This document shows positions 20,589 through 31,333 of a stretch of 64,000 bases of DNA, piece after piece (the stretch's first letter is position 1; each line of letters begins with the position of its first letter). The notes beneath the pieces are model-generated. The model did no database searches. It worked only from the letters and a program-made list of their open reading frames with translations, and was not told where the DNA came from. A program made the position numbers and the translations under genes. This DNA comes from Poa pratensis (taxonomy: Eukaryota; Streptophyta; Magnoliopsida; Poales; Poaceae). Where the stretch lies: NCBI GenBank assembly GCA_947311845.1, contig CAMZMU010000071.1, positions 19,222,181 through 19,286,180 of the forward strand. The letters are read 5' to 3'.

Positions 20589-23581
20589 AACGCTCAGATT
20601 GCAACCTTTCGTGAGACGGTGGATGTCTGTGGTCTTGCTGACCTTGGCTACACCGGAATAAATTGGACCTTCAAGAAGAAGGTAACAGGCGGGACATACT
20701 GCCGTGTCCGTCTTGATAGATCACTAGCTTCTCCGAGCTGGTGTGCTCGCTATCCGTTGGCCGAGGTACATCACCTTGCATCGACAACAACATCTGATCA
20801 CATTCCAATCCTATTGAAGATGGAACCGACCACGGCCTTAGATCACAGACAACGTCCTATTTTCATATACGAGACAATGTGGGAAACCCATGCTGATTTT
20901 AAACCAATGCTTGATCAGAGATGGACGGAGGGAGACCCGAGTCATACGATGCAATGGCTCCAAGAAAAACTGGCCTCCCTCTCGGAATCGCTATCTATGT
21001 GGAACTCCTCCACCTTTGGCCATGTTCGTAAAGAAATTAGAGAGCTCAAGCGAGAGATGGAAAGGCTTCGGACTGCCCCCCTCCGAGTTGGTCCATCCTA
21101 TGAGGAACTAAAAACGGCAGCAAGGCTGGTTGAATTGCAGCATAGGGAGGAGCAAATGTGGCTCCAAAGATCGCGAGTTCAATGGCTGTCAGAAGGGGAC
21201 AGGAATACGCATTTTTTCCATCAAAGGGCAAGCCGTGGGAAGAAAAAGAATAAAATAACTAAGCTGACCCGCCCAGATGGGACTGTTACCGAAGACCTGC
21301 AGGAGCTGCAGCAGATGTCTCGGGAATTTTATGACGACCTATATAGGTCTGAAGGAACAAGTGGTATGGACGAGGTTTTAGCCTCGGTGCCGGTGACGGT
21401 CACGGCTGAGATGAACGCAGCACAGATCGTACCCTTCAAAGAGCAGGAAGTAAAGACTGCTCTTTTTTCAAATGTACCCCAAAAGGCTCCAGGTCCAGAT
21501 GGTTTCCCAGCGCACTTCTTCCAGCGGCATTGGGACATTTGTGGGGATGAGGTAACCCGCTCAGTTTTAAGGATTTTACGAGGGGAAGAAAGTCCAGAAG
21601 GTATCAACAAAACTTTCATCGTTCTCATCCCTAAGGTGGCTCAACCGGAGGAGCTGGGCAGGTTCCGCCCTATTAGTTTGTGCAATGTGATCTACAAAAT
21701 TGCCTCCAAGGTTCTTGCCAACATGTTAAAAATTATCCTCCCATAGATCATTTCGGAGGAGCAATCTGCCTTTGTCCCGGGTAGACTTATCACACATAAC
21801 ATTATCACGGCATATGAGTACTTGCATTTTATGAAGAGGAATGGGGCTAAGAAGCATCGACATTGTGCTTTGAAATTAGACATGCGGAAGGCTTATGATC
21901 CAGTGGAATGGAATTGCTTACGAGCAATTATGCTCCACATGGGTTTTCATGACCGGTGGGTACAGCTAATCATGAGGATGATATCATCAGTATCCTTTTC
22001 GGTCTTATTCAACGGGACACCGTTGGAGGAGTTTCGCCCCTCGAGACGTATTCGACAGGGTGACCCTATATCCCCATATTTGGTTCTGATAGCAGCAGAG
22101 GGCCTTTCAGGCCTCCTAAAAAAGAGTCGTCAGTCATCGCATCTTACAGGAGTTCAGGTGGCGCCGACTGCCCCAGCAGTCAACCACCTCCTCTTTGCAG
22201 ATGACAGCCTGCTGTTCGTCAAAGCAAGTGAAGCGGGAGCGAGAGATGTCACAGCCCTACTTGACAAGTATTGTGCCGCATCGGGTCAGAGAATAAATCT
22301 GGACAAATCCTCTGTGTTTTTCAGTAAGGGATGCCCAGAGACTGTCAGACAAGTGGTTAAGGATACACTTCATGTGCCAAATGAAACGTTGAATGAAAAG
22401 TATCTTGGCATGCCATCAGATATCGGTCGTTCCTTGAATGGGGCATTCAAGTATTTACGCGACAGAGTTTGGAAACGAGTTCAAGGCTGGATGGAACAAT
22501 TGCTCTTAGCCGGAGGTAAATATGTATTGATCAATTCTGTAGCTCAGGCTATTCCGACTTTTTCAATGTCCTGCTTTAAGCTCCCCAAAGGTCTTTGCAA
22601 CCATATTAACTCATTAATCCGAAATTTCTAGTGGGGTAGCAAGAGAGGAAAAAGGCGGACACACTGGTTCTCCTGGGAGGTCATGTGTTCACCAAAAGCT
22701 GATGGAGGTTTAGGGTTCAGAGATATTGAGCTCTTTAATCTGGCTTTACTTGCACGACAGGCTTGGCGCCTGTTACAGCACCCTGAATCATTAAGTGCAA
22801 GGATACCTAAGGCGGTATATTTCCGTGCTAATGATCTTCTTGATGCCCAGCTCGGCACACATCCTTCTCATGTGTAAAGAGCTTTGTTTGAAGGGAAAGA
22901 GACAATGAAACAAGGCCTAATAAAGCGGATTGGTTCAAGAGATACCACTCATGCGTGGAATCAAAATTGGATCCCTAGAGATCATATGCTCCGGCTGGTA
23001 GCATGCATCAAAGATGATGCTCCTGAAATGGTGAGTCCTTTCATCAATCCAGATTCGGTGACATGGAATGTTGAAGCATTGAATGAGTATTTCCTTCCCA
23101 TGGATGTGGAAAATATTTGCAAGATCCCTCTAAGCACAAGAAGGCAAGTTGATATGTGGGCGTGGCACTACGATCGCTCGGGAATCCTCTCCGTTCGATC
23201 TGTATACTGCATGCTTGTCCGACAAAGGAAGAGGAGGGAGGATTGGATAGAGCATCGGTCGGCTTCATCTAATACGGCTGGTGAGGAGAAGCAGTGGACT
23301 AAGCTTTGGAAGACACAGGTTCCTTCCAAACTACGGGTGTTTCTATGGAGACTAGCTCACCAGTCTCTTCCAACAGGAGATGTCAGACACCACCGACATA
23401 TGGCGGAATCAAGCAGGTGTTCTATTTATGGAGCTGATGATTCTTGGAGGCACTCCTTGATCACATGTAACATCTCCCAATGTGTCTGGGCATTGGTGAA
23501 TGAGGATATTACTCAGCATATGCGGTTAACGGCGGAACCATCAGCTAAACAATGGTTATTCTCGATGATGGAGTCGCTTAA
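20589..23581 (+). pseudogene. L1-type LINE ORF2, endonuclease end and reverse transcriptase (nonsense-mutated)
   Basis: The frame runs in from the LTR junction. The C-terminal endonuclease region comes first (DVCGLADLGYTGINWTF, TTSDHIPIL), then RT ([47 protein letters not shown], catalytic FADDSLLF at about 22,193), the post-RT region (GGLGFRDIELFN) and the zinc-binding region (KLWKTQVPSKLRVFLWRLAH). One reading frame is kept throughout but has three in-frame stops at 21,744, 22,629 and 22,875. The 5' part of the LINE must lie left of the window, beyond the LTR element inserted here. At 23,581 the gypsy element interrupts the ORF. Confidence 0.88.
23577..23581. repeat. Target site duplication CTTAA (left copy)
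   Basis: CTTAA is repeated at 28,979-28,983 around the gypsy element. Joining the LINE across it restores the reading phase. Confidence 0.92.
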
Positions 23582-24079
23582 TGATGAGGGACAGTAGAGA
23601 AATGAAAAAAAATAAACTAGGAGTCATATGTAGTATAGTGGCTTCTACACACTTCTACTATATTCTACATAATTTGACACTATAGCTATATGTGGTGTAG
23701 TGTTTCTAGAGTGTTCTAGCCATGAGTAGTAGCCAGGTTGTTTGTATTTGCTTTCCTAGCTTTAAGTAGTGTACTCTAGAACCTTCTAGCTGTAAGTAGG
23801 GCTAAGTAGTGAAGGCTCATGAAGCCTATAAATAGAGGTCCTCACCTCTACCTATGTAACCAGACTATGTACCCACTACCTATCAATAAAAGAACTTTGT
23901 GTTCTGTCCTAAAATCTTGGATTAGATCTTGTGTGTTGAGAGTTTGGATTGAACTCTGGCAGCCCACGCCTCTAGAGCGATATCTAGCGCAGCACGTTGA
24001 AGTGGTTCCTTCAACATTTGTGCTGTCCACATTGTAGCAGCAAGGTGGAGTTGCTCCTCCACAACCTTGTGCTGCTTCA
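23582..24079 (+). repeat. 5' LTR of the compact gypsy element (498 bp)
   Basis: Runs from TGATGAGGGACAG to GCTGCTTCA. A TATA-like CTATAAATAGAGG stands at about 23,825 and a polyadenylation-type CAATAAAAG at about 23,884, giving a plausible promoter and end-formation pair. Confidence 0.93.
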
Positions 24080-24081
24080 GG

Positions 24082-24093
24082 TGGTATCAGAGC
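24082..24093 (+). other. Primer binding site, initiator Met tRNA
   Basis: TGGTATCAGAGC, the standard plant PBS complementary to the 3' end of initiator methionine tRNA, two bases after the LTR. Confidence 0.92.
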
Positions 24094-24149
24094 CTTGCTG
24101 ATCCGTAGCAACTTTTGGTGTCCTCGTTGAAAGTAAGCTGCAGCAAGCA

Positions 24150-25259
24150 ATGGAGGAATTGGGGAAGAGAATGGATGCTGCAGAACAACAAATCCAAGCG
24201 CTACGTGAAGATCTAACCGCAGGTTCGATCAGCTGGTTGAGATGATAAGAAAGGGTGTTCCTCCAACTGCCAATGAAGGAGGTTCATCAAAAGAGGAAGG
24301 AGGTGTTCAGCAACGAAGGAGGGAAAGTCATCTTGAAGCAAAAACACCTCAGCGACATGCTGTTCAGCGTACCTCAGAAGGCCAACTTATGCTGAAGCTT
24401 CTGAAGGTGAAGAATATGACGAGGCACTCGAAGAAGATGACCTCTATGCATATCCAAGAGTAACCAACCGTACTATGCAAGGGATACATACAAGGTGAAA
24501 GCTGAGATCCCAACTTTTAATGGAAATGTTGATATTGAAGGGTGCCTTGATTGGTTATATGAAGTGGAGACTTTCTTTGAGGTCATGAATATTCCAGAAG
24601 ACCGTAGAGTTTCTTGGTCGCATACAAGTTGAAAGGAGGAGCTGGTGCATGGTGGCATCGCCTTCAAGAAGACCGCAGACTAAGAGGAGAACCTCGTGTG
24701 AGATCTTGGCGGCAATGAAGAGTCTTTTGAAAGGGAGATTCTTGCCTGCAGATTATGATCAGATCCTATTTATTCAGTTTCAAAACTGTGCTCAAGGAAA
24801 GAGGACCGTTTCAGAATACACGGAAGAGTTTCTAAGGCTACAAGTGAGGTGCAACCTTGCTGAAACTGAAGATCAACAAGTTGCAAGGTACATCAATGGT
24901 CTCAATGATACTATTCAGGATCGTTTGATGATGCAACAAATTTGGTCCATTGACCAAGCACAAGCTCTTGCATTAAAGGCTGAAAGGTTGGCAAGGACAA
25001 GAAAGGCAAGTAAGGCTCCATTCCTCATACTGAAGGTTCATCTAGGAGTCACTCCCATATAGTGGAAGAGAAGTCCGCTCAACCCAAGGCAAAACAACCT
25101 GCCCCAAGGCAAGCTGGCAAGAGTAGGACAAAGCCGGTGATAAAATGCTATAAATGTGGTGAAGAGGGACATGTGTCTAGCAATTGCCCATTGAGGAAAT
25201 TCGTCAACACAACTACCTATGATGATGGAGAGACGAAGAGTATGAATCTGAGGATGTAG
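24150..25259 (+). pseudogene. gag of the compact gypsy element (frameshifted)
   Basis: The ATG at 24,150 starts MEELGKRMDAAEQQIQ, a short coiled-coil start, but the frame breaks soon after. The gag core follows in pieces (AEIPTFNGNVD, YEVETFFEVMNIPEDRR, FIQFQNCAQGKRTVSEYTEE, VARYINGLNDTIQDRLMM). A CCHC zinc knuckle, CYKCGEEGHVSSNC, is in the 25,062-25,259 frame. The protein would form the virus-like particle and bind RNA. Confidence 0.85.
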
Positions 25260-25293
25260 AAGGACAAGATGTTTGTGAAGAAGAGGTGAAGAG

Positions 25294-25851
25294 GTGGTGT
25301 GTGTGATTCAACGTCTCTTGTGCTCGACACCACAACCCGACAACACACAACGGAAGAAAATATTTGAGAGCAAATGTACCGTGAATGGCAAGGTATGCAA
25401 ATTAGTGATTGACAGTTGCAGCTGTGAGAATCTTATCTCTCAGAATTTGGTGAACCATTTAAAGCTTGAGACTCATGATCACCCAAATCCCTACAATATT
25501 GGATGGATCAAGAAAGGGGTGAATATGAGGATCACCAAACAATGCAACCTGCCACTCTCGTTGGGTAAGTACTATCGCTCCAATGTGTTGTGTGATGTTG
25601 TTGATATGGATGCCAGCCATGTTCTTCTTGGAAGACCTTGGCAGTTTGATGTGGATTCTACACACAAAGGGAAGGAAAATTCTTACTCTTTCACTTGGAA
25701 TAAGCGAAAGATCATTATAGTACCAAACCAATCAGATGCCAAAACCTCTAAGGAGGAGGAGAAGAACATGTTAACTATTTCTCACACCTCTAGCGAGTTT
25801 ATGGAAGACTTAAAGGAGGCAAATGTGTGCTGCACTTATTGTGAAAGGTGA
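25294..25851 (+). pseudogene. Retropepsin-like protease of the compact gypsy element
   Basis: The frame reads CTVNGKVCKLVIDSCSCEN, then LLGRPWQFDVD. The family's active site is D-S/T-G; here Gly is replaced by Cys (IDSCSC), which should abolish activity. It is out of phase with both gag and RT. Confidence 0.8.
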
Positions 25852-26846
25852 AGAGCAACCGGTGGTTGAAATTCCAGCAAAGGTACATGTTGGAGAGCCA
25901 CAAGGCCTACCGCCGATGAGAGGAATTCAACATCGAATTGACCTAATTCCGGGAGCAAGTCTTCCTAATCTTCCACACTACCGGATGAGCCCAAAAGAGC
26001 ATGCTATACTGAAGGAAAAGGTGGAGGAATTGCTGCAAAAGGGGCACATTCGAGAAAGTATCAGTCCATGCGCCGTACCAGCTTTGATCACGCCAAAGAA
26101 GGATGGGTCTTGGCGCATGTGTACGGATAGTAGAGCCATCAACAAGATCACCGTAAGGTATAGATTCCCTATTCCCCGTTTGGATGACATGTTAGATCAG
26201 CTTAGTGGGCAAGAGTGTTCACAAAGCTCGATTTGAAGAGCGGATATCATCAAATTCGCATTAGACCCGGGGATGAATGGAAAACAGCGTTCAAGACAAA
26301 GGAAGGGTTGTTTGAATGGATGGTCATGCCATTTGGACTCTCAAATGCACCAAGTACCTTCATGCACTTGATGAACCAGGTACTTCGACCCTTCTTATCC
26401 CACTTTGTTGTGGTTTATTTTGATGATATCTTGATATATAGCAAGGATGAAGATGAACACTTGGATCACATCCGTAAGGTGTTATGGGTACTAAAGGAAA
26501 ACGAACTTTATCTAACTTGAAGAAATGTGTTTTCCTTCAAACACAACTTCTTTTCTTGGGGTTTGTCATAACAAGTGAGGGCATTCATGTTGATCACTCT
26601 AAAGTTGAAGCAATCAGAGAATGGCCAACTCCAAAGACTATCTCAGAGGTGAGAAGTTTCCATGGTCTTGCAACGTTCTATAGGCGGTTTGTGAAGAATT
26701 TCAGTACGATCATGGCACCAATCACTGAATGTCTAAAGAAAGGGAAATTTCAATGGAATGAATCAGCTGAAGCTAGTTTCAAGGAAATAAAGGAAAAATT
26801 GTCACAAGCACCAGTCTTGGCGCTACCTGATTTAGTAAGACTTTGA
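25823..26846 (+). pseudogene. Reverse transcriptase of the compact gypsy element (three frames)
   Basis: 25,823-26,236 carries [20 protein letters not shown] and [19 protein letters not shown]. 26,215-26,520 carries [26 protein letters not shown] and catalytic [11 protein letters not shown]. 26,484-26,846 carries the thumb and connection ([25 protein letters not shown]). Two frameshifts separate the parts. Confidence 0.9.
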
Positions 26847-27200
26847 GCTGGAGTGAGTGGAGTAGGCATTGGGGCTGTTCTATCTCAAGAACGAAAACCC
26901 ATTGCTTTCTTCAGTGAGAAGCTAAGCGAAGCAAGACAAAAGTGGAGTACCTATCAGCAAGAATTATATGCTGTTTTCAGGGCTTTAAAGACTTGGGAAG
27001 TCTATCTGTTGCCTAAGGAGTTTATTGTCTACACTGACCATCAATCCTTGAAGCATTTTAGGAATCAAAAGCATGTGGATCGCATGCTAGCAAGATGGGC
27101 AGCATATTTGGAGAGGTTTAATTATCTCATTGTGCACAAATCTGGAGCCACCAACAAAGTAGCCGATGCTTTGAGTCGCCGTGCATGCCTCTTGACTTCT
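26847..27200 (+). pseudogene. RNase H domain of the compact gypsy element
   Basis: GIGAVLSQERKPIAFFSEKL, YQQELYAVFRALKTWEVYL, YTDHQSLKHF and ATNKVADALSRR follow the usual series. The usual first catalytic segment (SDAS) is degraded at the start, with a stop at 26,844-26,846. Confidence 0.85.
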
Positions 27201-28580
27201 TTTGAGGCTGAACTTCCCGGCATGGATCAACTAAAGGAGTTGTATGAGGAGGACGAAGACTTTGGCCATGTTTGGGTAAAGCACATGAGAGGCCAACCAT
27301 TAGGTGACGACTATTTGGTGCAAGATGGCTATCTCTTCAAGAATGATCGCTTGTGCATCCCGAGAAGTTCTCTACGTGACAAGTTAATTAGAGAGCTCCA
27401 TTCAAGTGATCTTAGTGGCCATGTTGGACGTGACAAGACTATCGCTAACCTTGAGTCTCGATACTTTTGGCCACAACTAAAGAGAGATGCTGGAAAGTTT
27501 GTTCAACGATGTCCCGTATGTCAAACCTGCAAAGGTCAAGTCACGAACACAGGGTTGTACATGCCTTTGCCTGTTCCTGAAGCTCCATGGGAGGATCTCT
27601 CTATGGACTTTGTCTTGGGTTTGCCAAGAACAAGGCGCGGGAATGATGCGGTGTTTGTGGTGGTGGACAGGTTCTCTAAAATGGCTCATTTCATTCCATG
27701 CCGCAAGACAACAGATGCTCATCATGTGGCAAATTGTTCTTTCGAGAAGTGGTCAGACTTCATGGGGTCCCAAGGTCCATCGTCTCGGACCGTGATAGCA
27801 AGTTTCTTGCTGCATTTTGGCTCACTTTGTGGAAGCAGTTCAACACTGAATTAAAATTTTCTAGTACTGCTCATCCACAAACAGATGGTCAGACGGAAGT
27901 GGTGAACAAGTTTTTGGGTAATCTGATCCGTTGCATTTGTGGAGATAGAAAGGGACAATGGGATTTGGCTTTATCCCTTGCTGAATTCTCCTACAACAAC
28001 TCCAAGCATAGATCAACAGGAAGAAGTCCTTTTCTATTGTCTACACTAAAGTTCCAACACATGTGGTGGATCTAGTGAAGCTACCATCAAAGGGAAACTC
28101 AAAAGCAGCATTGTCCTTTGCTGATAACTACACGAACTATTTGAAGAAATTCGCCATGTGTTGGAGGCGCAAAATCAGAAGTACAAACAACTAGCTGATT
28201 GCAAACGGAGGTTGAAGACATTCCAAGTTGGTGACAAGGTAATGGTATACCTTCGCAAAGAAAGACTGCCTTTAGGCATCAAAGGGAAGCTTAGGCAGCG
28301 GAAATATGGACCCTTCTCAATTCTGAGGAAGATAAATGACAATGCCTATGTGATAGATCTTCCAGCTGAGATGGGAATCTCCAACACATTCAATGTGGCG
28401 GACCTGGCTCTTTATCATCCAGAACAAGCACTTTATGAGATAACTCGAGGTCGAGTTCTAAACAACCAGGGGAGGATGATGAGGGACAGTAGAGAAATGA
28501 AAAAAAATAAACTAGGAGTCATATGTAGTATAGTGGCTTCTACACACTTCTACTATATTTTACATAATTTGGCACTATAG
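27201..28580 (+). pseudogene. Integrase of the compact gypsy element, with GPY/F-type end
   Basis: The zinc-binding module is LHSSDLSGHVGRDKT followed by CPVCQTC. The catalytic core is split between frames: LSMDFVLGLPRT (first Asp), [10 protein letters not shown] (second Asp) and [12 protein letters not shown] (Glu). The 28,158-28,580 frame has [19 protein letters not shown], a GPY/F-like module. Frame changes occur near 27,740 and 28,070. No chromodomain follows; the last frame simply reads into the 3' LTR. Confidence 0.88.
28465..28476 (+). other. Polypurine tract of the compact gypsy element
   Basis: CAGGGGAGGA directly precedes the 3' LTR start TGATGAGGG. Confidence 0.7.
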
Positions 28581-28978
28581 CTATATGTGGTGTAGTGTTT
28601 CTAGAGTGTTCTAGCCATGAGTAGTAGCCAGGTTGTTTGTATTTGCTTTCCTAGCTTTAAGTAGTGTACTCTAGAACCTTCTAGCTGTAAGTAGGGCTAA
28701 GTAGTGAAGGCTCATGAAGCCTATAAATAGAGGTCCTCACCTCTACCTATGTAACCAGACTATGTACCCACTACCTATCAATAAAAATGAACTTTGTGTT
28801 CTGTCCTAAAGATCTTGGATTAGATCTTGTGTGTTGAGAGTTTGGATTGAACTCTCGGCAGCCCACGCCTCTAGAGCGATACCTAGCGCAGCACGTTGAA
28901 GTGGTTCCTTCAACATTTGTGCTGTCCACATTGTAGCAGCAAGGTGGAGTTGCTCCTCCACAACCTTGTGTTGCTTCA
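28477..28978 (+). repeat. 3' LTR of the compact gypsy element (502 bp)
   Basis: Same structure as 23,582-24,079; four substitutions and three short insertions distinguish it. Confidence 0.93.
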
Positions 28979-28983
28979 CTTAA
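28979..28983. repeat. Target site duplication CTTAA (right copy)
   Basis: Matches 23,577-23,581. Confidence 0.92.
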
Positions 28984-29665
28984 CCACTCTGAGTTCATTG
29001 AAATGATCGTCATGCTGTGGGCAATCAGGTATGCTCGGCGGCGGTTGATTCATGATGGCAAACAACAAAGTCCACTTTCTACCTTTCTGTTCGTCAGAAG
29101 ATTTCTTGATGATTTGGCTCTTGCTCCTAAACCTGCTAATCTGCAGTCGAGGCAGTCTTCAAGTTTTGCAAAATCAAGGTGGCTCCCCCCACCGCCAGGC
29201 AGCTTCAAATTCAACGTCGACGCTGCGACGTCGACGAAGACAGGTGCAGGAGGGGCGATTTCAGCTGTCTGTCGCAATGAGGCGGGGCAGTTTGTGGGTG
29301 CTTCAACTCTAACAGTGACCGGTGGTCTAAACCTAGCAGCGTTAGAGGCACTTGCTTGCCGCGAAGCTCTGGCGTTGGCGCAAGATCTTGATGTCAAAAG
29401 AGTATGCATTGTGTCTGACTGTCTGGAAGTGATCAACAACTTAAAGCGTCCGTATGCGGGTGAGTATGGCATGGTCATCTCGGAAATCTTGGCAACGATG
29501 TCTCACTTTGAGTTGTCTGAGTTTATGCATGAAAAAAGGAGCTCCAATGGTGAAGCTCATCGTCTAGCCCGTAGTAGTGTTAGAGAAGGAAGGGGGCGCC
29601 GTCTGTGGCTTCTCAATCCTCCTTCTGGTTTATGTATTCCTATGAACTTACAAGTTAATCAATAA
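28984..29665 (+). pseudogene. LINE ORF2 C-terminal part with plant RNase H-like domain
   Basis: The frame continues the LINE ORF in phase after the gypsy element (SEFIEMIVMLWAIRYARRR). It then shows the RVT_3-type RNase H domain: FKFNVDAATSTKTGAGG (first Asp), LAALEALACREALALA (Glu), VCIVSDCLEVINNL (Asp) and SNGEAHRLARSS (His). The stop at 29,663 is followed by an AATAAA-like signal. This domain is common in plant L1 elements and would degrade template RNA. Confidence 0.88.
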
Positions 29666-29690
29666 AGGGTGGCCGGGTTCCCAAAAAAAA
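29666..29690 (+). other. LINE 3' end with short poly(A) tail
   Basis: After the stop codon come an A-run of eight (29,683-29,690) and then unrelated AT-rich sequence. A target duplication would start GTAGCTAGCG, but its partner lies beyond the left edge of the window. Confidence 0.7.
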
Positions 29691-29827
29691 GTAGCTAGCG
29701 TTCAGAGCGAGCACTTGTCCGCTCGAGGTAATAATTTCTCCATGGCGCTATTTCCATTTGTGCTTTTTTTTTTCCTTTTTAATAGTTAATTTTTATTTTC
29801 ACATGAAACATTACCTCGAATACAAAC

Positions 29828-30150
29828 TTTTACCACATTTGAACGGATTCTTAAAAAACAATAACAACTATCTTATTTGGACGGTTTTTCAATAAGAACA
29901 TTTATCTCATTTGAACGATTTTTTTAATAAAAATATTTATCTTATTTGAATGATTCTTTACTTAGAACATTTACCTCATTTGAACGGTTTTCAATAAAAT
30001 TATTTATCTTATGTTAACAATATTTCAATATGACGGTTTATACTATTTGAACAAATTTTCATAAAGGACATTTATTTGAATGATATTTTAATATAATATT
30101 TATGTTATTTGAACAATTTTTCATAAAACATCATTCTTCTTTGAACAATA
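29828..30150. repeat. AT-rich degenerate minisatellite
   Basis: About nine diverged copies of a unit near 36-40 bp, with consensus core CATTTGAACGGTTTTTCAAT followed by AAAAATATTTATCTT. TTTGAA/TTTGAACG recurs throughout. No coding potential. Confidence 0.7.
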
Positions 30151-30570
30151 AGAAAAATATTAATGTTTCTTCCACAACACACACATTTTTAGAAATATAA
30201 AAAGCAGAAACATACAAAACGAAATAGAAATCAGAAATATAAAAAGAGAAAAAAGGAAAACTAGAAACAGAAAAAACTAAGAATAACAAAAGAAAAAAGA
30301 ATAAGAAAATATCATAAGAAGAAAGAAAAAACATAAAGAAATAGAAAAATTAAAACCGGAGAGAAAAACCTGAAAAAACGAATAACCAAAAAACCGGCAC
30401 CAGAAAACTAATGACGCACATGAATACGAAACAAAGGCGACATAAAATGGGCCTAACCCATAAACGACAGGGGTGCTGGCGCAGCAGAATGGCACATCGC
30501 GTTGAGTGGCAAATAAGCTTTCCCGGGGTACGCGGCTCGACCTAGATTTGACGTGATGAGCAGTACCCAT
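30151..30570. other. A-rich low-complexity stretch
   Basis: About 250 bp almost free of C on the plus strand (AAAGAAAAAAG-type runs at 30,240-30,350), then ordinary sequence. The long minus-strand frames here are compositional. Confidence 0.6.
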
Positions 30571-31333
30571 AGAATAAGTTTCCGCACGGGGAACTCCTAT
30601 TTCCCGCTTTCAGCCTGATGTATCACCCCGAAACACATAGAGAGGCGATGGTAGGCCGGTCCATGAGATGCTCATCTTCTTCCCAACCTCGTTTCCTCCA
30701 CCGCATTGGCTGCTCAACCCCCCACCCACCCCCGCCGTCAGCCAAACCGCCTGCTGCCTCCACCCACAGATAGCTCCACTCTCGCGGCGCCTCGCCGCTC
30801 CGGCCTCCTACATCCGCCGCCTATCGCTACCCTGACCTCCCTCTAATCCCACCAGCACCCCCAAATCGTAAACCAAGCTAAGCCCTCTCGTCGGCGAGCT
30901 GCTCCCCTCCCTCCCCCCTCCCCACCCAACCTAAGTTTACCCTACCTCCACCTGCGCCGCCGCGACGAGCCGTGTCGTCGCCGGCTACGGTGAGGTCCAT
31001 TCCTCGTCTGGCCGGCGACGTCACGTCAGACGGTCCAAGTCGGCGGCGAGGTCCTTCGAGCTCGTCTCCGCTGGCCGCCGTGGGTCATCTTCTTCATCTC
31101 CCGCCGCCGTCCTCCTCCCTTGCTAACGGGCCAGGCCCAAGTGCTCTTTAGGTTCGTACACCGCAACTAGGATTTGCCTTCCGCGCGTGGTAGGATTTTA
31201 TTTTTCTGGTTTGGTTGTGTTGTATTGGGCTGGGCGGGCCCGATAAAGAAGCAGTGAGGTGCGTGTGCGTCGGGCAAATCCCTCCTTCTCCCATTCCTCC
31301 TCTCGCCCCAAACCCCCATCCGCCGTTTCCCCC
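30571..31333 (+). promoter_or_regulatory. Upstream region and 5' leader of the PPR gene
   Basis: GC-rich, CT-rich sequence (30,660-31,130) leads to the PPR start. The pyrimidine-rich stretch before the ATG is typical of grass 5' leaders. No clear TATA box. The transcription start cannot be placed from sequence alone. Confidence 0.4.

Larger units (their letters stand above)
23582..28978 (+). mobile_element. Compact Ty3/gypsy retrotransposon (5,397 bp) inserted in the LINE
   Basis: Both LTRs, PBS, gag with CCHC knuckle, protease, RT, RNase H, integrase and PPT are present in gypsy order, with perfect 5-bp target duplications. Size and LTR length recall the Reina-type chromoviruses, but I see no chromodomain, so the lineage is uncertain. 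The LTRs differ by four substitutions (all transitions) and three small indels in about 500 bp. The coding region changes frame at least seven times, so it is not functional by itself. Confidence 0.92.

Noticed and set aside
23582..28978. Sequencing error as cause of the gypsy frameshifts
   Set aside because: The adjacent LINE keeps its frame for 3.7 kb and both host genes are intact, so a high indel error rate is unlikely.
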